Source: Apis mellifera (lineage: Eukaryota; Arthropoda; Insecta; Hymenoptera; Apidae). Taken from it: a DNA stretch of 64,000 bases. Below, piece after piece: positions 38,801-49,669 of this stretch. Positions within the stretch are counted from its first letter, which is position 1. Each line of letters starts with the position of its first letter. Under the pieces are notes generated by a model that saw only the letters and a list, made by a program, of their open reading frames with translations, did no database searches and was not told the origin of the DNA. Made by a program: the position numbers and the translations under genes. The DNA is taken from the NCBI RefSeq assembly GCF_003254395.2, contig NC_037649.1, positions 8,581,931-8,645,930 on the forward strand, read 5' to 3'.

Positions 38801-41800
38801 AAGTACATAATGCCAAACCAATAACAAATTGTGTGGAACTATTTAAATCACTATAAGAAAAATTATATTTTAAGTTGCAAAATAACTATATATATTTTAA
38901 AAAAATTTTAAAATAATTTTATATGAATATTACTTTTTTAAACAATTTGTAATTAAAAGATGAACATCTTGTCGTTCATCTAATAATAACATTGCACCTA
39001 AGTAACCAATTCTTTTATCTGTGAACCTTGGAGATGCAATAAGTTTTAGACATTCCAATTGACCAAAATGAGCAGGATATCTATAAAGTTATTTAAAATT
39101 ATACTTAAATTTAATAAAAAAAACATTTTTTTAAAATATATATTCTTAAATATATTATTAAATATAGAAATAAAATTTAATACAAACCCAAGCATATGTA
39201 TATATAAAAGTTTTGCAATATTTCGACATCTCCATACACTATCCTCTTCTCTAAATGTAGAACGAATATAAGCACATTCTTTGTTAACAACTGTCCTTTC
39301 TTCTGCTGCAGTTCTAGCAGCTCTTATTTGTCTGATAAGATCTCTCAATCTTGTTGGTGCAGGCATTCTAACTGTTGAGACTTTTAAATTATGCATATGT
39401 TATCAAGTTTAGTGTTAGTAGAATTTAATGAGTTAAATTTTCAAGCTATGAAAAAGAATGATCATAGTAATTATCATATTAATTATTTTTTAGAAAGTAT
39501 AAAGAATGATATATAGAATTCAAGTTTCATATTCTTTTGATTATATGCATTTTATTTTTATATTATGTTTGTATTTTTTTTCAAAAGATTTTTTCAAAAG
39601 ATGAATAAATACTTAAGAATTATTTGTAATTTATCAATATATTTATTGTTAAAAAAAATAGATAGATCAAATAGATTGAAGATAGATGAATTAATTATTA
39701 TATTTAATTATTATTTTAAGCATATATATATATACATATATATATACATAATAATATGAGATTTTATAAATATTCTTTTTAAATTTCTTTTATATATTAA
39801 AATTCTATATTATTATATATATTTTATATTATATATTATATTATATATTATAAATTTTAAAATATTATATGTATTTCTTCATAATATTTCTTTTAAATAT
39901 TTAATGATAAATAAATAAATATTGCATTTACCTCTTTCTACTGCTTCATTAAATGCTTGTTTTATAGAGGCCATGTTAAAGGCTGGGTTAAACCTGCAAT
40001 GTACACACCCATGCTATTTACACACACAAACCATTTACATACCATTTTTTTGTTGTGCAATGACACCCATAATATGATTTCAATTGTTCGTTACTTCAAA
40101 AAAACAATGTTTTTACAAGCAATATTAAAAATCATTATTGAAATAATACAATTGTTATCATTGCAATAACAAATTGTTTCTTATAAAATAATTTTACTAA
40201 AATTAATGACAATTAATATAATATTAGATAGGATATAAAAAAAATTAACAATAATTAATTTCTTGATATTTTTTCATTACAGAAAAATATTATTATCAAT
40301 ATTAATTAATTATTAATTCAATATTTACTAAAGATATCTATTAGATATGTTAAAAAATATATTACCCGTGTTCTGAAGCATTCATGGTTCTCAATGATGT
40401 TTTCAAATATATATGATGAGCTTCAGTAATACAAATGAACACACACTGTTTTCTTCCTATTAGGAAAAGGTCATATAAATGTAGAATATTATATATTGCA
40501 AAAACTTGAAACAGTTATAAATATTATATTATAATATAAATAAAACTAAGTTCATGTTCTTTATTACTTTCTTAAAAAAATATTTAATTACTTGAATCAA
40601 ACAAAATAAAAAATAACAAAATTAAAATACAATGAAATAAAACATACTTAACATTATCTTTATATTGAATATATTGAACATTATATGAAGAGAAAACATA
40701 TGTGATATTGTCTATATGAATTTTAATTCATTATCTATCTATCTAACTAAATTTATAAATAAAAATAATTGATAAATTATGAATAATAAAAAATAAATTT
40801 TAAAATTTTACTTATAAACAGATAGTAAATATATATATGTTATAAGCTTTATATAAAAATTCTATAGAAATAACAAATTTACAACTTTAATAATTTGTAT
40901 AGAAAATACAAACATAATTATAGTTTATTTATTAAATAGAGAACATAAACTTAATATCTTATTTTTAATACGTTGTAAGACATATAATAAATACAAAATA
41001 ACCGGTTTCGCTGACGAAATCTAAGTAGTCGATCAGAAGAGTGCAATGCATGCAATGGATATTACCTAGTTTTTGAATGTCATTCGACCACAAATTCACG
41101 TGCTATAAAAACGCGTCGCGGTCGCACGCTCGTACAAGTCGGCAGCATATTGTAAAATGTATAAACCGGTTATATAAAAGATCGTTCGCACTGAAGGGCA
41201 TCGAACCAAGGGTTAGTTTTCTAGCTGTCAAACAGTACCAGTCAAGGACGTCGTTTTCAGGAAACTCGAGTCCGGAAATCTAACGTTTACAACACACGTA
41301 TGAAACGGCACGAAGCCGCGTCAAATGTATTGTCGTCGTATCGCCCACCTTTTACACAAGTCGTATGACAAATACGGCGAGAAATGCCTCGCCTCTTAGG
41401 GCGCGAATTGTGCGCCCTCACTCACTTTTGCATAGTCTATTCTGCACCTGGTATATTGGCCTGTATCGGTTTATATATATATTGCATTCCGAATATTTTC
41501 TTCCAACTTGACTTTTTACCGTTTACAATACGTACCGTACGAGACTTTGATTCACTGTAAGGGGTTAATCAATTGCGAAAAAAACTATGGACATAGTTAA
41601 ACGTCCACAGTCGTTTAGCCTATCATACGACAAATACTTTTCACGATGGTCCACGATATTCGCGCACCAAAAATCAAAATGGCTACCCATTTTCATTGAC
41701 GTTGTTCCTGATAATATTGGGACTTTTCGTTTAATGTTATCGTAACCATTTTCTATGTTACACATGTTTCACAATTGAAACATCAGTGAACAGATATATT

Positions 41801-42579
41801 GATCATTCTTTCTCGAAATTCAAATTGTTTCACTTGTTTGTAGTCTTAATTGCATGGCGCATATTTATATTTTTGCTCAACGTAGTAAAATAGAATGATG
41901 TTCATTTTTAAAGCGCGAAATTTGTATTCCATCTTAAATTGAAATTTTATGATCCATTTTTTTTTTATTCTGATAAGATAATCGTTATTGAAATTTTAGT
42001 GATGCAAATTTTCATGTCAAAAATAGAATATAATAGAATATAATATAATAATTTAAGAACTTATTATGAAACATTAATATATAATCTGAGCGTCATTGCA
42101 CAATTTATATTAAAAATAAATAAGTCGTAATATATATTTATAATATATTAACATATTTAGTATATAAAAATATATTTGTAATCTATTCATTCATTAAATT
42201 AAACCAAATGATATAATAATAAAAAATAAATATTTATACTTAATTATTGCAAGATAAACAAGAAAAAATATGTATGTAAATATAATTTTCGAATATTTAT
42301 CACAAAATCATTTTTAATCTAATAATTTAAACTATATATTTATTATTGATTAATGTTATTAATAAAATATTTATTAAAAATATAAAATTAATAAATATAA
42401 ATTAAACAATATAATTAAACAAAATTGCACATATATATATATATGTATAACCAAAATTATATATATATATAAATATATAAAAATAATTTTTATTAAAAAT
42501 AAAAATAATGCAATTAATACCGTCTATTCAATTCTGGTGGTAAAACACTCCAATCTTCAGATTCATAATATGGCCACAT
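34460..42579 (-). CDS. AP-1gamma: AP-1 clathrin adaptor complex subunit gamma
   Basis: Coding exons: 42521-42579 (first exon, one option), 39932-39993, 39188-39380, 38934-39080, 38535-38850, 37918-37935 (microexon), 36756-37166, 36448-36678, 36149-36370, 35902-36029, 35500-35746, 35053-35305, 34813-34973, 34651-34743, 34460-34561. The product is about 874 residues, 880 with the microexon. The large subunit of the trans-Golgi/endosome adaptor AP-1 has the adaptin trunk (MPAPTRLRDLIRQIRAARTA through the TED block), a hinge with two clathrin-box motifs (LLDLLG near SALLDLLGTTDLG and NDLLDLLGSLDLN), and a gamma-ear ending EVNNFPSLISQ. The exon starting at 39380 has a second in-frame acceptor 9 nt downstream (39371). 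Translation may start in alternative first exons, at MASIKQAF (39974), or at the vertebrate-type MPAP start. Confidence 0.96.
35776..35838. repeat. (TA)n microsatellite
   Basis: About 60 bp of nearly uninterrupted TA repeats in an AP-1 gamma intron, between exons 35500-35746 and 35902-36029. Likely length-polymorphic. Confidence 0.9.
37878..37883 (-). promoter_or_regulatory. UGCAUG element downstream of the AP-1 gamma microexon
   Basis: On the minus strand the intron following the 18-nt exon reads TTTTTTGCATGC about 34 nt after the donor. UGCAUG is the binding word of Rbfox-family splicing factors (A2bp1/Rbfox1 in insects), which promote inclusion of an exon when bound downstream. The match is exact; the function is inferred. 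Confidence 0.5.
37918..37935 (-). other. 18-nt microexon of AP-1 gamma
   Basis: GAATGCGGCCATCGAGAG, encoding ECGHRE, is flanked by TTTCTTAG on the acceptor side and GTAAAA on the donor side. It lies about 600 nt past the preceding exon (38535-38850) and about 750 nt before the next (36756-37166), the largest intron of the trunk region. Flanking exons join in phase 0 with or without it. Its composition (67% G/C) stands out from the intron. Vertebrate AP-1 gamma joins the equivalent residues (HFRK and LVPQL) directly. Confidence 0.7.
39932..39993 (-). other. AP-1 gamma second exon with internal ATG
   Basis: Acceptor TACATTGCAG at 39993/39994 and donor GTAAAT at 39931. Entered in phase 2, it reads FNPAFNMASIKQAFNEAVER and continues in frame into the MPAPTRL exon. 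The ATG at 39974 can also serve as a start when the upstream exon is non-coding. Confidence 0.7.
40366..40385 (-). other. Candidate alternative first coding exon of AP-1 gamma (MNASEH)
   Basis: ATG at 40385 and donor GG|GTAATA at 40365. It reads MNASEH plus two bases of a glycine codon, so it joins exon 39932-39993 in phase 2 exactly as the exon at 42521 does. Short and A/T-flanked, so less certain than the others. Confidence 0.4.
41066..41420 (-). promoter_or_regulatory. CpG-rich promoter and probable non-coding first exon of AP-1 gamma
   Basis: A donor (ACTAG|GTAATA) at 41065 ends a GC- and CpG-rich stretch (for example ACGCGTCGCGGTCGCACG) that continues to about 41420. In the frame needed to join exon 39932-39993 there is a TGA close to the donor and no later ATG, so translation would start at MASIKQ. 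A second UGCAUG lies within about 15 nt after this donor. Confidence 0.55.
42521..42579 (-). other. Alternative first coding exon of AP-1 gamma (MWPYYESEDW)
   Basis: ATG at 42579 opens a frame reading MWPYYESEDWSVLPPELNR plus CG, then donor GTATTA. It joins exon 39932-39993 in phase 2 to give NRRFNPAFNMASIKQ. Taken alone it looks like a 22-codon orphan ORF. The phase match and the mixed composition argue that it is a real first exon, about 1.1 kb upstream of the CpG-rich promoter. Confidence 0.6.
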
Positions 42580-43094
42580 GATGCATTAAAAATTTAACAG
42601 AAAAATTGTAATTATTTTGTAATATATAATTGAACTATCAGTTTTGTAGACTTTTTATCATCAGCATAACAGAAGAGGTAAGCTAAGCATTATCTCTTAT
42701 CTTAGTTACTTTGATATCAGTAATACAAATCACTTACAATAACAGAGCAATTGGAAAAATCATTAATTATATTAAATTAAGAATAAGATATTTAATATTT
42801 GTTTAATTATAATTAAATGTAAAAATTACTAATATTAACTATTAATATTAATAAATAATAAGTAAGACAAAAATAAATAAGAAATAAAAAAAATTAATGT
42901 TTAAAAAGCAAACAAAAATATTAATATTTTATTATCATATAAAGAATATACAAATAAGAATAAGTAATTCAATTAATACAAAAAACAAAGTTTATTGGTA
43001 AAAATGTACTTTTTAATGTAAGTGTATACAATTTTTACATTAAAATACTGTTCATTGATTAATCTATATTGTAAAACAAAATAGGAATGTATTA
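42580..43094. other. Spacer AP-1 gamma / ARFRP1
   Basis: About 500 bp between the most upstream AP-1 gamma exon and the ARFRP1 stop. Positions 42640-42730 are less A/T-rich and include a donor-like GAAGAG|GTAAGC on the plus strand with no supporting exon. The rest is the ARFRP1 3' UTR or spacer. Confidence 0.4.
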
Positions 43095-44394
43095 TTAAGA
43101 TAGACAACTGTCATTCTGATTACGAGGGGGACGAACATCGTTGTTTCTCTTCACACAATCCACAAGCCAGTGAATTCCTTCATCTATGCCATCCCTTTGA
43201 TATTATATTTATATAATATAATTGTCTTAAATAATTTATAAACTTCACAACATGTTTATTTTATTTTAATATAATAATTATTTAATAATAAAATATTATT
43301 AATAAAAATATATATGATAAATATATATAATAAATATATATATTATTAAATAAAAAATTAGCATGATATCATGTTATGAAGTATTATTTTATTTATTTTA
43401 AATAAAATTTGTTAAATTTAATTTAAAATAATTATTCTTTTTTAATATTTATATTAAAATCATAAACAATTTCATATAAAATCTTTGTAATTTATATTTT
43501 ATTTATTCATTAATTTATGTTTTTTTACACTAAATATTTAAGATAATTATATATACTTTAAAAAATTATATAAATATGAATATTTATAATATAATTTATT
43601 TAAGTTTAAAATAAAATAAAATTTAAAACTGACATACCCATTCAAAGCAGAAACAGGCATTACCATGCAATCTCTTCGTCCTATTAAGTGTGCATTTTGA
43701 TTAAAAATTGGTTTTACTTCTCTAACACCCATACAATCAGGCACATCCTGTTTATTTGCTAGGACTAAAAGTGGCACACCTATTAAATGTTCTGATGATA
43801 TAACTCTATCTATAATTAAATAAAAATATTTGTTTAATAAAAAATAAAAATAATATAATATATAAAATATAGAATAATACATATATTTCTTTCATACTTT
43901 ACCAAAAGTTTCTTTAGATTCAGGTATTTTTTCACGATCTGATGAATCAACTATATAAATCACAGCATGTGATTCTGCATAATACTATAAATATAAAATA
44001 ATTGTTTAATAAAAAAAAAGTTTAATAATATATTAAATATTTGTTACTTACTTTATCCCAAAGTGATCTTAGTTCTTCTTGTCCACCAAGATCCCAAAAA
44101 TTGAAACGAACACCAGCTATATCAATTTTTCCAATATTTAAACCAACAGTTGTTGTAATTTTGCTGGGATTCATTCCTTTATAATTCTTTGTAAATTTCG
44201 TTTTTGCCGCTTCTAAATAAGTCTATGTCATAAAAACCATTTAAAGTATATGATATATTTACTTAACCACAATTATTTTAATAGCTTTTTTGATATCTTA
44301 CTGTTTTTCCTGCATTATCAAGTCCTAATATTAATATAAAATATTCATCTTTTTGTACAAGATATTTGTATAGTCCATGTAAAAGTGTGTACAT
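43095..44394 (-). CDS. Arfrp1: ARF-related protein 1 (small GTPase)
   Basis: Five exons: 44302-44394, 44052-44222, 43903-43984, 43638-43809, 43095-43194, giving about 205 residues. ARFRP1 is a trans-Golgi Arf-like GTPase that controls ARL1 and golgin recruitment. The start MYTLLHGLYKYLVQKDEY is diagnostic. G1 is GLDNAGKT, switch I contains KITTTVGLNIG, G3 is WDLGGQEELRSLWDKYYAES, G4 is LANKQD, and G5 lies around PVSALNG. There is no N-terminal myristoylation glycine, as expected for ARFRP1 as opposed to ARF. The tail is longer than in human (VRPPRNQNDSCLS). It sits next to AP-1 gamma, another trans-Golgi component. Confidence 0.97.
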
Positions 44395-44640
44395 TTCAAC
44401 GTATTTAATTCAAAATTGTTTATATATAAATCTATCATATTCGAAAAAATATATTCATTGATGACATATCATTTATTCTATTTTATATTTATTATGTATC
44501 TACAAGAAGTCATAAGAACATATAATGAAAAAAAAATAAATAGAATATTAACTGAAATAATACGTATATATACACATATACATATATATATATATATATA
44601 TATATGCATAGAGAGAGAGGATGTCGTAAAAGTATGAGAC

Positions 44641-44840
44641 ATTGATTAACTGGAAATTTTTAAAATAATTTCAAATAACATTTTCTTTTGCAAAAACTTT
44701 CATTATGACTTCTTTAATGAATAATTAACATAAAATACTAGCCAATCACAGAGCACGTAGACCAGTCAAGTTATGACAATAGCATTGGCTATGTGTTACT
44801 GATCGAATATGAACAAATTCAAGCAATATGTATTGAAGAA
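44641..44840 (-). repeat. Dispersed repeat family, copy B (inverted)
   Basis: In reverse complement this reads TCTTCAATACATATTGCTTG..., then ACGTGCTCTGTGATTGGCTA, then ATGTTATTTGAAATTATTTT and CCAGTTAATCAAT. Copy A carries the same blocks (TCTTCGATATATGTTGCTC..., GTGCTTCATGATTGGCT, ATTACTTGAAATTATTTTAA, TCAATTAATTGAT). It faces copy C across about 100 bp. No ORF. Confidence 0.6.
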
Positions 44841-44942
44841 AATCTGTTAAATGTAACAAATATTTTTTTATAGAAAAAATTCAGGAACAATAAATAAATT
44901 ATTTATTCTAATTAATTGTTATTTCTATCAATTTTTTTTAAT

Positions 44943-45113
44943 TTATGTTGTTTGAATTTGTTCGTGCTTAGTCAAGGATATATACCCAACACTAGTCGAA
45001 AGTTGAGTAATCTATGTGCTTTGTGATTGATATTATAATATTTTTTTAATAACTTAGTAATAAAATGTAATAAAAATTTTTACAAAAAAAAATGTTATTT
45101 GAAATTATTTAGG
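44943..45113 (+). repeat. Dispersed repeat family, copy C
   Basis: It contains TGTTGTTTGAATTTGTTCGT, then CTATGTGCTTTGTGATTGAT, then AATGTTATTTGAAATTATTT, in the order seen in copies A and B. With copy B it forms an imperfect inverted repeat of about 470 bp overall, which could be one mobile element with long terminal inverted repeats or two independent insertions. Confidence 0.6.
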
Positions 45114-45120
45114 ATATATA

Positions 45121-45232
45121 TATGTGTGTGTATTTATTGATACATATAAATCACGCGCGCGCACCACACACACACGCGCACGCACGCACACATACACACA
45201 CGTGCGCGCGCGCATACACATTTATATATAAA
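45121..45232. repeat. Mixed TG/CG/CA microsatellite
   Basis: Alternating purine-pyrimidine DNA with TGTGTG, CGCGCGCG, CACACACA and GTGCGCGCGCGC runs, interrupted by about 20 A/T bases. It is the most GC-rich patch in this spacer. The pattern is that of Z-DNA-forming sequence. Confidence 0.9.
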
Positions 45233-45589
45233 TTTTTGTAAAATTCATTTTGTAAAATGAATATTTATAATTCTTATTTATTAACATAAACTGAAAAAAA
45301 TAATTATTTTATATTACTTTTTCCTGCTTCAATTTAATATAAATTAATAAAAAAAATTAAACAATAATTTTATAAATTTTGTGTTTATTTTATATTTTAT
45401 TTTTAATTAAAAATTAATATCTTAAAATTAAATTATAATTAAAAGTAAAATATACATATATTTTGTTAATATTGTAACTAACATTAATTCGTTTAAAATT
45501 GAATATATTGAATATTGGATTTCTGCTTCGTTATCAAGGTTTCTTAACATCATAAACTACACTAAAAATAGTGGCGATAAACGTAGAAC

Positions 45590-47805
45590 ATGTTGGAATT
45601 AAAATGGTTTTTAATTTTAGCATTTCAAATGTTTATAATAACAAATATAGAAGGTTCCATAGGTGACAAGTCTCAATTTTACAATTTATGTTTTGAAAAA
45701 TGTCTTGATAGTAATTGTGATAGAGGTAAGTATATAATATATCTAGATTATAATAAATTAAAAAATGTTTGTTTTAATAAAATTATTATATAAACTTATA
45801 TTTTTTTAATTCTATAATTAAAATAACAAAAAAAATTACTTTTAACAAATATATAATTTATTAATGTAATTATATAATATTATTAATTATTATTAACTTA
45901 TTATTTTGCAGATAAAAAATTTAAAGAATTACCTTCTTTATCATTAAGATTATTATTTTGGTCTTGTACAGAAGATTGTAGTTATAGATGCACTTGGAAG
46001 ACAGTTGATTATTTTATATCTCATGGTTTAAAAGTTCCTCAATTTCATGGAAAGGTATATTAAATATCTATTGCTAATTTGCTAAGAAATTGATAATAAA
46101 AAAACAAAAAAAATAGATATTTCTTTTTTTAATTTTTCATATAAAATATAATAATATAAAACAAAAATTTTTCTTTAAAATTTTTCAGAATTTCTTAAAG
46201 ATTATTTCTTCTTTTTATTATTATTTTTAATAAAAAATTACACTTTTATTTTAATATAATAAAAAAACAATGAAAAATTATTCAAAATAAATATTTACAA
46301 ATAATTTAAACATAATGTGATGATTTTGACATATAGTTGAAAAACTAATGAAGTTTTTTATTCTATTACTTTGTTTATGTTTAAATAATCATTTTAGCTT
46401 TTATATACTATTGTATTTTGTTTGAAAACAATTTTTTTTTAATGCAAAAAAAAACATTTATTTCAATGAAAGAAATCATTTGTTTTGAATTAATATATAA
46501 TATTCAAATTAATGTATTGACAATTATTTTTATTAATGTAAGACTTTTGTTAATAAATAGAATAAATTAGAATAATTAGAATTATTATAATAGTAGAATT
46601 ATTATAATTATAATTATATTCTAATTTCTGAAAAAATTGTTAATTTGTTTAATTAAAATGTTTTGAAAGAAAAGATAGTAATAATTATTTATGATTGTTA
46701 ATTATTATTAATTATTATAAATAATGATTCAAATTTTCTATTTTAGTGGCCATTTATTCGTCTTTTTGGTTGTCAAGAACCTGCTTCTGTTATATTTTCT
46801 ATATTAAATTTTTATGCTCATATTACTATGTATTGGAAATTTAAAAAAAAATATGGATCAACTTATCCTATGTTTTATATATGGACTTATTTCAGTCTGG
46901 TAAATATATAATTATTATATGTAAAAATATGATTTTATTAAATAAATTTCTATTTTATAAATATTGTCTTTTATATAATTATAAAAAATTTAATTATAGG
47001 TATGCATGCATGGTTGGTTTTGGTCATTTATTTTTCATGCAAGAGATATTCCATTTACAGAAGTAATGGATTATTCCTCTGCTTTTATTATGATTCTTAC
47101 ATTACTATATTGTATGTTATTAAGGTATGTTAATTAGAATATAATATATATAAAACAATTTAAGAAATATTATTATTTCTTTAATATAAATAAAAAATAT
47201 AATTTTATTATTGATTATATTATGAACATTTTAGGATAACTTATAAAAATAATAAGTTTTTTGCTGTGATTACATGTGGATATCTTAGCACTTTATATTC
47301 ACATTTATCTCATTTATGGTCTGGTTATATTAATTATGACTATAATATGAAATTTAATATAGTTATAGGTAATTAATAAAATATTTATTTTTTATTTTAT
47401 TAATAAATTTTAATTAAATTATTAAATATATTACAGGATTTTTAACATTTGTTATAACAATGACATGGTGGCATCGTAATCAAAAAAAATTATCTTATGT
47501 ATACTTGATTGGTTGGTTCAATATATTAACAGTTTTTGTTACTATATTAGAAATAGCAGATTTTGCACCCATTTTTTGGATTTTTGATGCTCACTCTTTA
47601 TGGCATGCAAGTACAGTTCCACTTACAATATTATTGTATAAGTAAGTATAATTTAATAAATATCATTTAATTAATATCATTTATATGTATTATTCTTAAA
47701 AAATTAATTTTATATAAAATTTATAGGTTTATGATGGCAGATTGTTCTTATTTAAGTACATATTATAATAAATTGACATTAAATATTGATTATCACATAC
47801 ATTAA
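45590..47805 (+). CDS. PGAP3: GPI-attachment factor PGAP3 (Per1-like)
   Basis: Seven exons: 45590-45725, 45912-46054, 46747-46899, 47000-47124, 47235-47368, 47437-47641, 47727-47805, giving about 324 residues. PGAP3 removes the sn-2 acyl chain of GPI anchors during fatty-acid remodelling in the Golgi. The order of features is a signal peptide (LKWFLILAFQMFIITNIEGS), a cysteine-rich lumenal part (CFEKCLDSNC, then CTEDCSYRC), WPFIRLFGCQEPASVIFS, and seven hydrophobic segments with the CREST-superfamily polar residues in YSHLSHLWSGY and FDAHSLWHASTVP. The length fits the family. The short C-terminus (LNIDYHIH) has no KKxx signal. Start: the first ATG, directly before the signal peptide. Confidence 0.95.
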
Positions 47806-49669
47806 TATTTAATAATATATTTTTAATGATGAAATGATGAAATATAATGTGAAATATAATTAAAAATAATAATAATTATTATTATTTTACAAAATATTAA
47901 ATATTATTTTAAAAATGTTTTTTTATTGATTTGTAATGTAAATTTATATGTTTAATTTATATGTTTTTAGAACTATATTCCTTATTATAAAAAATTTGGT
48001 TTATAAAATTGATTGTAAATATTTTATATTTTAAATGATATTTATAAAACAAAAATATATTTTTTTTATATATTAATTAAATTTACGAATTATGTCTAAT
48101 TATTTTATTGCAAAAATTATTATATAATAAAAAATTTAATATAAATAATAAATCATTATTATAATCATTACTTTATTATAACAATATAAAAATCGTAATA
48201 AAGTTTGAAATATTATAGTTAAATATAATAAATTTCTAATAGTATTTTTTGGATTAGTAATTAAATTTAAATATATTTCTTTATTTTATTTCATAATCAT
48301 TTTAATATTATATAATGTAACTCATTGTATTTATTAATGCATAAAAATATATAAATATTTTAAGGAATGTGCTATAACATGAAAATGTGCACTTAGTTAA
48401 TAATTTTTAAATATTTCCAATATATATTAGAATTAACAATATATCTTATATCTTAATATGTTGTATGTAATAAGGTAATAATAAAATTTTTGTTATGTGT
48501 AATAACATAATGTAAATTATATATATATAATGTAATATAAATATATAAATATATAATGATAAAAAAAGAAAAATTTAATGATTAAATATATTGTATAATA
48601 TTATAAAAAAAAATTTTCATTATATAAGAGAAAAATATATAAAAATTTGTTTATTAAAAAAGATATTAAGATTTTATTTATAATTTTAATACAATATAAA
48701 TATCAATTTAACTCATATCAATTTGAAATGAAATATAAAACAATAAAGTAACTAAAAAAACTATAATACTTACATATATTTAAATTTTAAATCATAGTGA
48801 AAAAACAATTTAAGACTATTTTTTTTTATTTGTTTTAAATTTTATAATTAAATTTATATTTTACAACTTACATTTGTTAAAAAATTGATGGCAAATTTGC
48901 ATTAATTATGAAATCTTTAGCCTATGATTTCCAACTTTTTAATAAAAAAGGAACTATATAACTTTTTTTTAATATGAAATACATTTTAAATTACAAGTCT
49001 TAATTTAAAACACATAAAAAGACTTATATATATCTTACAGAAATATTTAATATTAAATAAATGCATTTTTTATAAAATCTTCAAAAATTGTAATTAAAAT
49101 TAAAAATTTAGTTGTACAATATTAAATATTCCGTATAATTAAATATTAAATTTTCCATATTTTTATATAATTCAAATTGTATAAATGTACAAATTCAATA
49201 ATATTATTGTAAAAAAGTAATTTATCTTTTAATTTTTTAAAGATTTTAATATTTTGAATAATTTTTGTAAAGTTTTTATAAGAATATATAGATAATATAT
49301 AATATATAGATAAATAGAATTTATAAAGATATATAAGAATATAGAATTTATATAATTCGCAAAATTATTATATAATAAAAAAATCAATAGCTCATTATTA
49401 TATATATTTATACTAGTTATATTAGGAATTATAATTAATATACTAATGAAATTATTAAATAGATAATTATATATAAAATCGATAAAATTTGTAAAAGAAA
49501 TGCAAAAGTATAAATAAGTCAATATATCACATTATATATCATCAAATATTCAAACTTTATTCCATCATATTTTCTTTGTTTTTAAAGAATAAATCTTTTA
49601 TAGATTTTCGTTGTTATAAGTACTTTAAATGTAAGTAAATAATAACTCGTAAAAAAATGTAATATTTTG
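47806..49669. other. Convergent spacer PGAP3 / integrin alpha
   Basis: 1.9 kb of very A/T-rich DNA between two convergent stop codons, presumably two 3' UTRs plus spacer. A 97-codon open frame on the minus strand (49229-49522) is low-complexity Ile/Tyr/Leu and is not considered coding. No structured element was noticed. Confidence 0.5.

Larger units (their letters stand above)
44395..45589. other. Divergent spacer ARFRP1 / PGAP3 with repeats
   Basis: 1.2 kb between divergent genes. It is occupied largely by an inverted pair of the dispersed repeat (44641-44840 and 44943-45113) and a mixed alternating purine-pyrimidine microsatellite (45121-45232), each listed separately. An (AT)n/(GA)n tract lies at 44575-44620. 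The PGAP3 promoter must lie in 45233-45589, where composition becomes less extreme near 45520-45580. Confidence 0.6.

Noticed and set aside
41077..41283. 68-codon frame on the plus strand in the CpG-rich patch
   Set aside because: It lies antisense to the probable AP-1 gamma non-coding first exon and promoter. Open frames are expected there because the composition is less A/T-rich. No homology or splice context.
41565..41765. 66-codon frame on the minus strand upstream of AP-1 gamma
   Set aside because: No recognisable domain, and no in-phase splice to AP-1 gamma was found. More likely promoter DNA.
42521..42579. First read as an orphan 22-codon ORF or an F-box fragment (VLPPEL)
   Set aside because: The phase-2 splice to exon 39932-39993 of AP-1 gamma explains it better than an isolated peptide or F-box remnant.
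42640..42700. Donor-like GAAGAG|GTAAGC on the plus strand
   Set aside because: No convincing upstream exon or downstream partner. A single donor match is common by chance.
49229..49522. 97-codon frame on the minus strand
   Set aside because: Ile/Tyr/Leu/Asn low complexity from A/T-rich DNA in a 3' spacer; no conserved feature.
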